64,000 nucleotides of DNA, from NCBI GenBank assembly GCA_964529305.1, contig CAZGUX010000230.1:1-64000 (forward strand), written 5' to 3'. Below, piece after piece: positions 16,393 through 25,800 of this stretch. The position numbers and the translations under genes were made by a program. Within the stretch, counting starts at the first letter, position 1; every line of letters begins with the position of its first letter. Under the pieces are notes generated by a model that was given only the letters and a program-made list of their open reading frames with translations, was not told the DNA's origin and searched no databases. The DNA comes from CAZGUX01 sp964529305. Lineage in GTDB: Bacteria; Acidobacteriota; Terriglobia; Bryobacterales; Bryobacteraceae.

Positions 16393-18606
16393 ATGAGTCA
16401 CGAGATGCCTGGACGGACAAGACGGCCGGTTGAGGACGATCTGGTGGCGATCCTGGATAGCTTGACCGCCGGATATGGAGGCGACCAAACGCAAACGGGC
16501 CACCATGCGGTCGTCCAGGCTATTCGACAGGCTGTCCGAGGGCGTGAACTTCTGCCCGATGAAACCTGGAAGGATATCGTTGAGCGAGCCGGGCGAGAAG
16601 CGGGAATCAATGTCTTCCGGCTCACGCGTCGAGTGAAAGAAGTGCTGGAGCAGGCGAGCCGGGCCGCGCCCTGGCTAGCCGAGTTGGCCAGCCCGGGACC
16701 AAACGGCGCGAGATGGGTCTCGGTTCGCGGAAGCCGCGCCGGACGGGTCCGGGTGTGCTATGTCACGTGCGATACCAAAGAGGAGTGGATCTCGCGGTCG
16801 GAGTTACTGAGAGCCCTCGGCGCCGCCGGGGAACAGGACCTGATCGAATGGATAGTCGCGGAACCGGCCGCGCCGCTTTCCCAGATGCAGTCCGGTCACG
16901 ACGCCGACGGCCACACTCGTGGGCACATGTCGCCCGCTGCGAGGTTGCGCTCGCTGCTGCGGGCTGAGAAGACCGACATCTGGGTGGTGGTGACGTACTC
17001 GCTGTTCATCGGGCTGCTGTCGCTGGTGGTTCCGATTGCCATTCAATGGCTCGTCAACACCGTAGCATTCGGCACGATGCTGCAACCGCTGGTGATTCTG
17101 ACGGGGTTTGTCCTGGTGGCTCTGGGCTTTTCGGCCATGTTGACAGGGCTGCGGGTTTGGGTGGTGGAACTCGTTCAACAGCGGCTGATGGTGCGCGTCT
17201 CAACCGATGTTGTGCACCGGTTGTTGGGCGCCAGGGCCGACGCGTTCGACCGCGCGCACGGTCCGGAACTGGTGAACAGGTTTTTTGATGTTGTCACCGT
17301 GCAGAAGGCGGGAGCCACCCTGCTGGTCGATGGGTTGTCGATCCTGACGCAGACGGTCACAGGGATGTTGCTGCTGGCAGCCTACCATCCGCTGCTGCTG
17401 GTGTTCGACATAATCATCCTGATCATTGTTGCAACGGTCCTCACCGTCTTCGGGCGCGGCGCGCTGAAAACGGCGATTCTGGAGTCGAAGGCCAAGTATT
17501 CGATCGCGGCCTGGCTCGAGACCATCGCGGCGAACATGGTGACGTTCAAATCGCGCGCGGGCCGCGATCACGCAATCGGGCATGCCGATCTGCTCGTACG
17601 CGGTTATCTGGAGGCCCGGCAGCGGCACTTCCGCGTGCTGATCCGGCAGATCGGCGGTTTCCTGGCATTGCAGGCGCTGGCCAGTTCGATGCTGCTCGGG
17701 GTGGGAGGCTGGCTGGTGATTCAGCGCCAGTTGACCCTGGGCCAACTCGTGGCGGCGGAACTGGTCGTGACGCTGGTGGTGGGCGGACTGGCGAAGTTCG
17801 GCAAGCACCTCGAAGCGCTTTACGACATGTTGGCGGCGGTTGACAAACTAGGCTATCTGGTGGACCTGCCGCTGGAGCGGACGGGCGGAGAATCGCGTCC
17901 ACCTTCTCCGGCGCCGGCTCAGCTTCAGCTCAAGAACATCTCGTTCTCGTTCGGCCCGCGGGCGAAAGTCGTGGATTCGGTGTCCGTCAACATCGCGGCG
18001 GGCGAACGAATCGGAATCGCCGGATCGATCGGATGCGGAAAGAGCACCTTACTTGACTTGTTGTATGCCTTACGCCAGCCGTCCTCCGGCGTCATGGAGA
18101 TCGATGGCCGCGACTATCGGCAAGCGGCCCTTGCCAGCCTCCGAACCGACATCGCGTTGGTGCGGGGAACCGAAATTTTCGAAGGCTCCGTAGAGGATAA
18201 CGTCCGTGTCGGACGGCACGACCTGAGTTCGGATGGCGTGCGGGCGGTGCTCGAGCAGGTGGGGTTGATCGACGACATTCAAGCGCTGCCAGACGGGGTG
18301 CACACCGTCTTGTTATCGGGGGGCCGACCCCTTTCGCCAGGCCAGACCACCCGCCTGATGCTGGCCCGCGCGCTGGCCAGCGACGCGCGCGTGCTGCTGA
18401 TCGACGAGTTGCTGGACCCATTCGAAAACTCGCCCGACCGGGAGTTGCTCTTCACCGCAATGTTCGGACCGGAGCGCCGCCGCACTTTGCTGGTGGCTTC
18501 GTCAAGCCCCGAAGTCCTCGGACGCTGCGATCGCGTGTACTTGTTGCAGGAGGGCAAGCTTAGTGAAGCCTCGGCCCCTGAGCCCGCGCACTTTTTGAAG
18601 CCGTGA
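16393..18606 (+). CDS. ABC exporter with an N-terminal extension and degenerate ATPase motifs
   Basis: A 737-residue half-transporter. Residues 1-190 form a soluble extension of unknown family that vaguely recalls a degenerate C39-peptidase-like domain (RWVSVRGSRAGRVRVCYV). Residues about 195-480 are the six-helix membrane domain. The nucleotide-binding domain has Walker A GSIGCGKST (about 544-552), signature LSPGQ and Walker B LLIDE (about 668-672). The Q-loop Gln is missing (ALVRGTEIFEG) and the H-loop His is replaced (LLVASSSPEVL). The neighbours HlyD and TolC make a type I secretion or efflux complex likely. No cargo gene is obvious. It starts with ATG behind a GAGG-type site. Confidence 0.85.
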   Translation: MSHEMPGRTRRPVEDDLVAILDSLTAGYGGDQTQTGHHAVVQAIRQAVRGRELLPDETWKDIVERAGREAGINVFRLTRRVKEVLEQASRAAPWLAELASPGPNGARWVSVRGSRAGRVRVCYVTCDTKEEWISRSELLRALGAAGEQDLIEWIVAEPAAPLSQMQSGHDADGHTRGHMSPAARLRSLLRAEKTDIWVVVTYSLFIGLLSLVVPIAIQWLVNTVAFGTMLQPLVILTGFVLVALGFSAMLTGLRVWVVELVQQRLMVRVSTDVVHRLLGARADAFDRAHGPELVNRFFDVVTVQKAGATLLVDGLSILTQTVTGMLLLAAYHPLLLVFDIIILIIVATVLTVFGRGALKTAILESKAKYSIAAWLETIAANMVTFKSRAGRDHAIGHADLLVRGYLEARQRHFRVLIRQIGGFLALQALASSMLLGVGGWLVIQRQLTLGQLVAAELVVTLVVGGLAKFGKHLEALYDMLAAVDKLGYLVDLPLERTGGESRPPSPAPAQLQLKNISFSFGPRAKVVDSVSVNIAAGERIGIAGSIGCGKSTLLDLLYALRQPSSGVMEIDGRDYRQAALASLRTDIALVRGTEIFEGSVEDNVRVGRHDLSSDGVRAVLEQVGLIDDIQALPDGVHTVLLSGGRPLSPGQTTRLMLARALASDARVLLIDELLDPFENSPDRELLFTAMFGPERRRTLLVASSSPEVLGRCDRVYLLQEGKLSEASAPEPAHFLKP

Positions 18607-18631
18607 AGCGGCAGATTCCGGACGGAAGCTC

Positions 18632-19987
18632 ATGTCAATGGCTGTTTTAGACAAAGTTAGCGAACGAACCGAAGTGAAGGTTCCGGCACGCCATGCGCCG
18701 CTGCCAGCCATGCGCCTGGCGCGGTCGCCCGGGACCGTCAGGGTGCTGTCCTGGATGTTGGCTGGATTCATGATCGTGCTGGCCGCGGGGCTGATCTGGA
18801 CACCTTGGCAGCAGAGCGTCAGTGGTGAGGGGCGCGTGACCGCATTCGCGCCGGACGATCGGCAGCAGAACATTGATGCCCCCGTGGATGGCCGCGTGGT
18901 TCGGTGGTACGTGGTTGAAGGCCAGCGGGTGCGAAAGGGAGACCCCATCGTGGAGGTCTCCGACAACGACGCGGAGATCATGAACCGATTGGAGGCCGAG
19001 CGAGTCTCCGTTGCCGGCACGCTTCGAGCCGGTACGCAGCGCGTGAAGAATCTCGAAGACCGCATCAAGGGACTGGAGGAGGCTCGGACGACGGCAGTAG
19101 CCGCGGCGAAGATGCGGGTGCAGATGTCGATCGACCGTCTGGCCGCCGCGCGGCAGGCTCTGGTCGCGGAAGTGGCCAAGGTTGAAGTCGCGCGGCTCAA
19201 CATCGAACGCCAGCGACGTCTCGGAATCAAGGGTCTTACCTCGACCCGAATGATCGAACTGGCGGAAGCCGACGCGCGCCGGGCTGAGGCGGACGTGGAG
19301 CGCGCCCGCTCTTCCCTGGATGCCGCTCGAAGCGAGCAGGCCTCTCTCGAAGCCGAAGTGCAGCGGGTGGACGCGGAAGCCAGGACGCGGCTCGATGAAG
19401 GCTGGGCCGCGCACGCATCCGCGGTCTCCGACGTCGCAAAAGCGCAAGCGGAGTTGATAAAGCTCGCAGGCCGTACCGCACGCCAGGCCACGCAGTCCGT
19501 GGCGGCGCCGACCGACGGCACCGTTTTTCGAGTGACCGCGCGGCGGGGCGGGGAATTCGTGAAGGCCGGAGAGTCGCTGGCCACGCTGGTTCCCGCGTCG
19601 GCCACGGACGTAGTCGAGTTGTTCGTCGATGGCAACGATGTGCCTCTGATTACCGAAGGCCGCAAAGCGCGCCTTCAGTTTGAAGGATGGCCCGCAATCC
19701 AGTTTGTCGGGTGGCCCTCGGTGGCCGTCGGAACGTTTGGCGGCGAGGTCATTCTGGTCGACCCGACGGACAACGGCCAGGGGAAGTTTCGAGTCCTGGT
19801 AGCGGCTGACAGGGCCGACGAGCCATGGCCTTCGAAGCGATTCCTGCGCCAGGGCGTTCGCGCGAACGGATGGGTTTTGTTGAATCAGGTGCCGTTGTGG
19901 TTCGAGTTGTGGCGGACCTTCAACGGGTTCCCGCCGGTGGTCGCTGCCGTGGATCCCGCCAAGGCGGGGGCGGAAAAGGGGAAGTGA
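18632..19987 (+). CDS. HlyD-family periplasmic adaptor
   Basis: A 451-residue membrane-fusion protein. One transmembrane helix lies at residues 38-56. The first lipoyl-like half follows (INIDAP-type segment, DAPVDGRVVRWYVVEGQRV), then a long alpha-helical hairpin (about 110-280, with IERQRRLGIKGLTSTRMIEL), then the second half VAAPTDGTVFRVTARRGGEF and a beta-barrel domain. It would bridge the ABC protein to the TolC-like channel. It is 25 bases after the ABC gene and directly before the TolC gene. A second in-frame ATG at 18638 is an alternative start. Confidence 0.9.
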   Translation: MSMAVLDKVSERTEVKVPARHAPLPAMRLARSPGTVRVLSWMLAGFMIVLAAGLIWTPWQQSVSGEGRVTAFAPDDRQQNIDAPVDGRVVRWYVVEGQRVRKGDPIVEVSDNDAEIMNRLEAERVSVAGTLRAGTQRVKNLEDRIKGLEEARTTAVAAAKMRVQMSIDRLAAARQALVAEVAKVEVARLNIERQRRLGIKGLTSTRMIELAEADARRAEADVERARSSLDAARSEQASLEAEVQRVDAEARTRLDEGWAAHASAVSDVAKAQAELIKLAGRTARQATQSVAAPTDGTVFRVTARRGGEFVKAGESLATLVPASATDVVELFVDGNDVPLITEGRKARLQFEGWPAIQFVGWPSVAVGTFGGEVILVDPTDNGQGKFRVLVAADRADEPWPSKRFLRQGVRANGWVLLNQVPLWFELWRTFNGFPPVVAAVDPAKAGAEKGK

Positions 19988-21439
19988 GTGGTGAGAGGTC
20001 CTAAGTTGTCTGCCGTGGTTCGATCCGGATGGGCGCTGTTCGCCTCGGTCTGCCTTTCCGCGCAGCCGGCGCCCGCGCCGTCCGGGCCAAGACCGGAGAA
20101 ACCTCAGCCGCCCCTGACGCTCGAACGGTTGCTCGAGTCCGTCGACCGGTACTATCCGTCTCTACTGGCTGCTTTGAAAGAGCGTGATATCGCCGACGGA
20201 AAACTGCTTTCGGCGCAAGGCGAATTCGATCTCAAGCTGAAGTCGCAGGGCCTCTTTGATCCGGCAGGGACGTATGTGCACCGTCAGTACGCCGCCGGTC
20301 TGGAACAGGCGACTACTTTGTGGGGCGCCACGATCGGCGCCGGTTATCGTCTGGGCCGGGGTTCGTTTTCTTCGTCCGACATCACCAGGCTCGAGACGCT
20401 TTCCCAGGGTGAGTGGCGTGGAGGATTTCGCGTTCCGCTCCTGCGCGACGGGTACACCGACCGGCGCCGCACGGACATCAAGCTCGCGGGAACCGGCCAG
20501 CGCCTCGCCGACCTCACGGTGCAGCAGCAGCGGATCATCGTGGTGCGCGCCGCCACGCGCCGCTACTGGGACTGGGTGGCCACGGGCCGCCGGCGCCAGA
20601 TCGCGAAGTCGCTGCTGGACCTGGCACAGGCGCGGGCATCACAGATCCGGGAATCGGTCGATGCCGGCCAGGTCGCGGCCATCGAACTGACCGAGAACGA
20701 ACGCCTGATCCTCAACCGCCGCGGGAATATCGTGCTCGCGGAGAGGGCGCTGCAGCAGGCGGCGATTGAACTGTCGCTCTATTTCCGCGACGACAGTGGT
20801 GAGCCGTCGGTCCCGTCCGCCGAACAACTGCCGGCGGGATTCCCGGAGCCCCGGCCACCTGATCCCGGCAGGCTGCCGGAGGACATCCGCCGGGCGCAAA
20901 CCCAGCGTCCGGAGATCCTCTCGCTACAGGTCGAGCGGGAACAGTCGCAATTGGAGGTCCGGCTCTCGCGAAACCAGATGCTGCCAAACGTGGATGTCTT
21001 CCTCGGCTATTCGCGCGACAGCGGTCTCGGACGCTCCATTCTGCGGCCCCCGGAAGTGGAAACCGGCGTGATTCTTGAAATCCCCCTCCAGCGGCGCAAA
21101 GCGCGGGGAAAGCTGCGCAGCGAACAGGCCAAGATCGAACAGATCAACCAGAAGGAGCGCCTGGCGCGGGATCGAGTCGCGGCTGAGATACGCGACGCCT
21201 ATTCGGCGCTGGAGGCAGCGGCCGGCCGCCTGCGCCTGGTTCGAGAGGAAGTGCAGGTCGCGCTCAAGCTGGAAGATGCCGAGCGCACTCGCTTTGAGTT
21301 GGGCGACTCGACGTTGTTTGTCGTGAATCTCCGCGAACTGGCCACGGCCGAGGCAGCCTTTCAGGAGATAAATGCCATCGCCGACTATCACCGCTTTTAC
21401 GCCGACTACGCCGCCGCCATCGCGGCCGCTGTTCGATAG
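19988..21439 (+). CDS. TolC-family outer-membrane channel
   Basis: A 483-residue protein with a signal peptide (up to about residue 25) and two repeats of the TolC fold. Typical segments are LTLERLLESVDRYYPSLLAA near the N-terminus, the long helix RQIAKSLLDLAQARASQIRE, and QRKARGKLRSEQAKIEQINQ with RLVREEVQVALKLEDAERTR. It starts with GTG immediately after the HlyD stop. It would be the outer-membrane exit of the ABC-HlyD exporter. Confidence 0.88.
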   Translation: MVRGPKLSAVVRSGWALFASVCLSAQPAPAPSGPRPEKPQPPLTLERLLESVDRYYPSLLAALKERDIADGKLLSAQGEFDLKLKSQGLFDPAGTYVHRQYAAGLEQATTLWGATIGAGYRLGRGSFSSSDITRLETLSQGEWRGGFRVPLLRDGYTDRRRTDIKLAGTGQRLADLTVQQQRIIVVRAATRRYWDWVATGRRRQIAKSLLDLAQARASQIRESVDAGQVAAIELTENERLILNRRGNIVLAERALQQAAIELSLYFRDDSGEPSVPSAEQLPAGFPEPRPPDPGRLPEDIRRAQTQRPEILSLQVEREQSQLEVRLSRNQMLPNVDVFLGYSRDSGLGRSILRPPEVETGVILEIPLQRRKARGKLRSEQAKIEQINQKERLARDRVAAEIRDAYSALEAAAGRLRLVREEVQVALKLEDAERTRFELGDSTLFVVNLRELATAEAAFQEINAIADYHRFYADYAAAIAAAVR

Positions 21440-21453
21440 CAGGAGACACACAC

Positions 21454-21834
21454 ATGGAGGATAAGTCCCTGGTTAAGGGCGAACTGGCCAAGCTGATGAG
21501 CGTACTGTCGCATCCGCACCGGATTCAGATTCTTGAAGATCTGCGCGACGGCGAGAAAGATGTGTCCTGGCTCCAGCGGGCGCTCGGCGTCAGCCAGTCG
21601 CTGGTCTCCCAACATCTGGCCACCCTGCGGTCCAACCGCATCGTAGCCGTAAGGCGGGAAGGACGCCACGTCTACTATCGGCTCGCCCATGCGGAGATCT
21701 TCGCATGGCTGGCGCTCGGTTTGGCCTTTGTCGAAACCGACGCTGTTCGTCTGGAAACCACGCGAGTAGCGCTTGGCACCACGCGTGCCGACTGGGGTCA
21801 GCGGCCAAGGAACGGCAAGGCCACTGAAAGCTGA
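21454..21834 (+). CDS. ArsR-type winged-helix repressor (copy 2)
   Basis: A 126-residue ArsR-like regulator encoded 14 bases after the TolC gene and preceded by AGGAGA. VLSHPHRIQILEDLRDGEKD, LGVSQSLVSQHLATLRSNR and RREGRHVYYRL line up throughout with the ArsR protein at the other end of the operon. The copies differ mostly in the tail (EIFAWLALGLAFVE against ALAHWLLDGLAFVE). It has no CxC metal site. As the last gene of the operon it likely gives feedback on the same promoter. Confidence 0.88.
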   Translation: MEDKSLVKGELAKLMSVLSHPHRIQILEDLRDGEKDVSWLQRALGVSQSLVSQHLATLRSNRIVAVRREGRHVYYRLAHAEIFAWLALGLAFVETDAVRLETTRVALGTTRADWGQRPRNGKATES

Positions 21835-21843
21835 GGAGCCGGA

Positions 21844-22845
21844 CTAAGTGCCGAACCGCGGCCGATAACCGGGCCGGGCCCTCACGCGCAACTTCTTGGC
21901 GGTGTCGCTCACGATCTCCACGGAGATCTTTCGGAAGCCCTCGTTTGCATTGGCCTTGGGATAGTAGGTGACGGTGTAGGAATTGCCCAGGTCCTCGCGG
22001 ATGGACTCGAATGCTTCCACCTGCTTCTGCCAGGTCTTTGCCCAATACGCCTTTCCGCCGGTTCGATTGGTAATGCGGCGGAAGACATTGGAGGAGATCG
22101 GGTCCTTGTTGACCTCGTTCGTGGAAATCACGTAGATCGGAATCCCTTCGTCCTCGGCGACCGCGCGGACGTCATCGGGCGCCACCATGCTCGCGTTGTC
22201 GGGTCCATTGGAGAAGACAATCACCACTTTGCGGCCCGGAACCTTGGCGGCATCCCGCAACGCCAGCAGGAGTGCGTTGTAGAGGGCTGTATCGTCGCCG
22301 GCCACGGCGGTTCGCAACCCGGTGATGGCATCGTTGCGATCCTTGCTCAGCAAGGCCGCGCGGGAAAGGTTCCGGCTGAACGTGTAGATGGCCACCGAAT
22401 CGGCCCGGTCCAGGCCTCGAACAAAGTCGGCGATCGCGTCCTCGGCGTAGACGAACCCCCGGTACATGAAATTGGAGGTGTCGAACAGAACGAAGACGCT
22501 GGTGCCGACGAACACATCCGGCCGGTCAAGACCCGGCTTACTGGGATCCGCGCCTCCCATCCCGGCCGTCAACGGCCGCATGGAGCCGTCATCGAGCACT
22601 TCCATCGCCGGACGGTTTCCTTCCGCGAAGGTGGCTATCTTCTGAACAATGCCATCCTCCTTGATGCGGAAATCCGAAGGTTTTAGATTGTTGATGTATT
22701 TCTGCTTCGAGTCGGTCACAGTAAAGCTGAGGACGACCATGTCCACCTTGACGCGGAACACGGCCTCCTGAGCCAGCAGCCAGGCGCCGGCTGTTCCCAG
22801 TGTGATCGCAGTACCGATTGCGAGCTTTCGAGATGAACCCTTCAC
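21844..22845 (-). CDS. VWFA-related secreted protein
   Basis: A 333-residue protein with GTG start at 22845, chosen because GAGGGA lies eight bases upstream and a signal-anchor (LAIGTAITLGTAGAWLLA) follows. It contains the acidobacterial VWFA-related pattern: VVLSFTVTDSKQKYINNLKP with DFRIKEDGIVQKIATF, the strand SVFVLFDTSNFMYRG, and the tail YTVTYYPKANANEGFRKISV with RPGYRP. The MIDAS would be DTSNF, missing one Ser. It lies 28 bases after the very large secreted protein and is probably co-transcribed with it. It may be an envelope binding module. Confidence 0.8.
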   Translation of the reverse strand: MKGSSRKLAIGTAITLGTAGAWLLAQEAVFRVKVDMVVLSFTVTDSKQKYINNLKPSDFRIKEDGIVQKIATFAEGNRPAMEVLDDGSMRPLTAGMGGADPSKPGLDRPDVFVGTSVFVLFDTSNFMYRGFVYAEDAIADFVRGLDRADSVAIYTFSRNLSRAALLSKDRNDAITGLRTAVAGDDTALYNALLLALRDAAKVPGRKVVIVFSNGPDNASMVAPDDVRAVAEDEGIPIYVISTNEVNKDPISSNVFRRITNRTGGKAYWAKTWQKQVEAFESIREDLGNSYTVTYYPKANANEGFRKISVEIVSDTAKKLRVRARPGYRPRFGT

Positions 22846-22873
22846 GTATTTTCCCTCGCGATTACTGAAGATA

Positions 22874-25800
22874 CTACAGACCGGCCCCAGCGGGAGCCCC
22901 TGCTTTTCGCGAACTGTCGCGCACGCTCTCCCCGACCTGCCGCAAGCTCCGCAGCAATGCGGGCCAGTCCTCCAGGTGCGAGGCGAAGATCCTCTCAACA
23001 ACCTTCTGTGTCCACTCCGGAACCAGCAGGTTGAGCTGCGACGGCCGGAGATACGCCTCGTCGGCTAGAGTAGCCCAAAACAGCGTGTTGGACTCCCAGC
23101 TCTCGGCCATGATCCGGCTGGAATACCCCATTAAGGTGGGAAACGTCCGAAGGCGCAGCAACTCCGGGCGATAGGAATTGGCCAAGGTCGGCTTGGGTGT
23201 GCCGAAAGCTCGCGAAATCGCTTCGTGATTGATCGCTGACGCGTTGGCCTGGCTCATTCGCCGGATTTCCGAAGCGAAAACGTGATTGGGAAACTTGGCC
23301 GACAAATCGGCCGCGAGCGCGTAGTACTCCGCCGGGGTCACTTCGTCCAGCGCGGCGGTGACGTTGCCGTTGGCGCAGTGAGCTTCGACCAGGCGGGTCC
23401 GGCGAGGCGGGGCCTGCCGGCGCAGGCTTTCGAGAACCTCTTTGCGCACGGCCGGATCCCAGACCGCCTCGGCCACCAGAGAGCGTCCGAAGCGCACGTG
23501 CAGGCCTGCCCAGTGCATCTGCTCCGGAGTCACGTTCCACCAGCGGGGTACTTTGGCGCTGATGATCATTTGCGGAACCAGGTCACCCCAGATCAGGGCT
23601 TGCGTCTGGGAGGGGATCAGGAAGTTCTGCTCAGCCTCGGCTAATGCGTAGCCGAGACCCGCTAGCGATCCCACCAGGCGTCCGCCCGCATTGGCCGGCC
23701 AACCCGTGCCGAAGATCTCGGTGGAACGCCACGTCTGGCTCGATCCCTGCACTCCCAGAAAATCGTGGCTTCGGACGAACAAAGGATTCGTGTAGAGAAT
23801 CTGCGCGCCGGGAGGCGCATAGTGCGCGTAATTCATCGCCACGAGCGTGTCCCGCAGAACCGGCGCCAGCAGCCCGCGCAGGCGCTTGAGTTTTTCCGGA
23901 TCGTTGGCGGCCCGTTCAATCTGGCCCCGTAGGTTCAGCTTGCGCTGCTCGTCGATGTGTTTCTCCGTCCAGTACCCGAACGAGAGAGCGTTCTTCTCGG
24001 GGCCCGTCAGCGACGCGCGCGGAAGCTGGATCTCGTTCATGCGGGTCGTCAGACGGTTGATCAACGCCGTGTTCAGCTTCTCGCCTTTGGGCAGGTTTTC
24101 GATGTGATCGACGACGTCGAACAACGCCTTCAGGTTGATGACGCGCTGTGACTCGAGCACGCGCGACATCTCCTGAACCACCTGGGCGTGGGACTCGGAA
24201 TCCGGCGGATTCACCGTCCCGGCCAGTAGTTCGAGCATCTTGGCGTGGACGTCATTGGGATTCTCGACGCCGCTTGCCGCCATCAACAGCCTGACCCCGC
24301 CACGTCCCGCCTCGAAGACCCCGTCATGATCCTTGACTTGGCTGAACCGCGCCAACAATTCGCTCAACGCCTGATCGGACTTGGCCGGCGGAATCACGCC
24401 GTGCCGGTTCAGGATCTGCCAGAATCCCAGCAACGCCTGCAAGGTTCCCGCCGTGTCACTCTTCAGCCGGTTGTCCTTGATCTTGTTGATGGCTTGCGCC
24501 GTATCGAAGAAATCGAGAATGGTCTTGTCGGAAACCGTCGGCCCGTCGTTGAAGATTGCGAACTGCGCGCCGAAAAGCCGGTATTCGCGAGTCAGGCGCT
24601 CCACCGTCGCCGCGGCCAGGGGTTGGGCTCGCCGGCGGTCCAGGTCGGTGATGGCCATGAACGTCTTGAGGGGCTCGTTCTCCACAGCTTTTCGGCTCAG
24701 GGCGAACAGGGCCTCGAGCACATCGTCCGGCTCCTTCCATGAGGTCGCCAGCTTTGTCAGCTTGCCGTCGTATTTGCCATGCGGATGCTTGACGAACAGG
24801 TTCTTCCAGACCTCGATGCTGCCGGGAATATGCGGCTTTCCGTCGCGAACCAGAAGGCGTGTGGTGAGCAGCATCATGTCGGCGTTCGATCGGAACACCG
24901 GGCGCGCCGGCCCCGGGCTGGTGACCCGCCCGCGGATCGCCGTGTAGAACCTCTTCATCCGCGCCGGTTCCGTCAGGTACTCCTTCACGGGTCCCTCGAT
25001 GCGCATCAGTGCGTCGTACAAGCTGCACAGCCAACCGTCATCTTTGGCCAGCAGCTTCTCGTAGAACTGAACTCCGTTCGACGGGGACGCGCCCACCAGT
25101 TCGGTCCACATACGCTCGCTCGCCGCGCTGCCGGGGTAAAGGGCTTTCCCATCGCGGATCTCGAACATGCCGCCAAAGAAATCGAGGACGTGGGAGAACG
25201 CTTTGATGCGCTGCACCTGGATGCCCTTGCGCAGTTCCTCGGCCGTATGCGGATCCAGTTTGGCGAAACCTAGGTACAAGCGGCACAATTGCGGGTCGCT
25301 GAGAAAGGTGTCGATGAACTCGGTCTGGTCGTTCTTCTCCCGGGAGCCGCCTTGCCAATATTGGGCGCGGTACAACACTGGCACTTTGGTAGGTTTGTAG
25401 GAGTAGGAGAACCGGCGGTTGGTTCGCAGAGCCTGTTCCAGGTCGGCCAGGGGGAAGCCCGAATCGGTCGTCAGGAAAGCCCGGCTGGCGTTCACCGTCT
25501 CCAGGACGACCTCGCTCCCGCAGCCCCCGCGCATCCGGTAGCCGAGCGTCTTCAGCAGCTCGCCAACACGCTCCGACTCGCACGATTCGATGGTGATCGC
25601 CTGGCTCTCGCCAGCGAACTTGGTGAGTTCTCGAGCCTGGCCCAGATATCGGTGAACGAGCTTCAGATACTCCGTCTGCTCGAGCGCGTCGTTGGAGTTC
25701 GACGCCTGGTAACCGTTGGTAACGACGTTACGGGCGACCGCCGCCAGCACCTCGTTGGCATGCAATTCCTGAGAGATTGCGGCCATCCGCGCAAAGGAGC

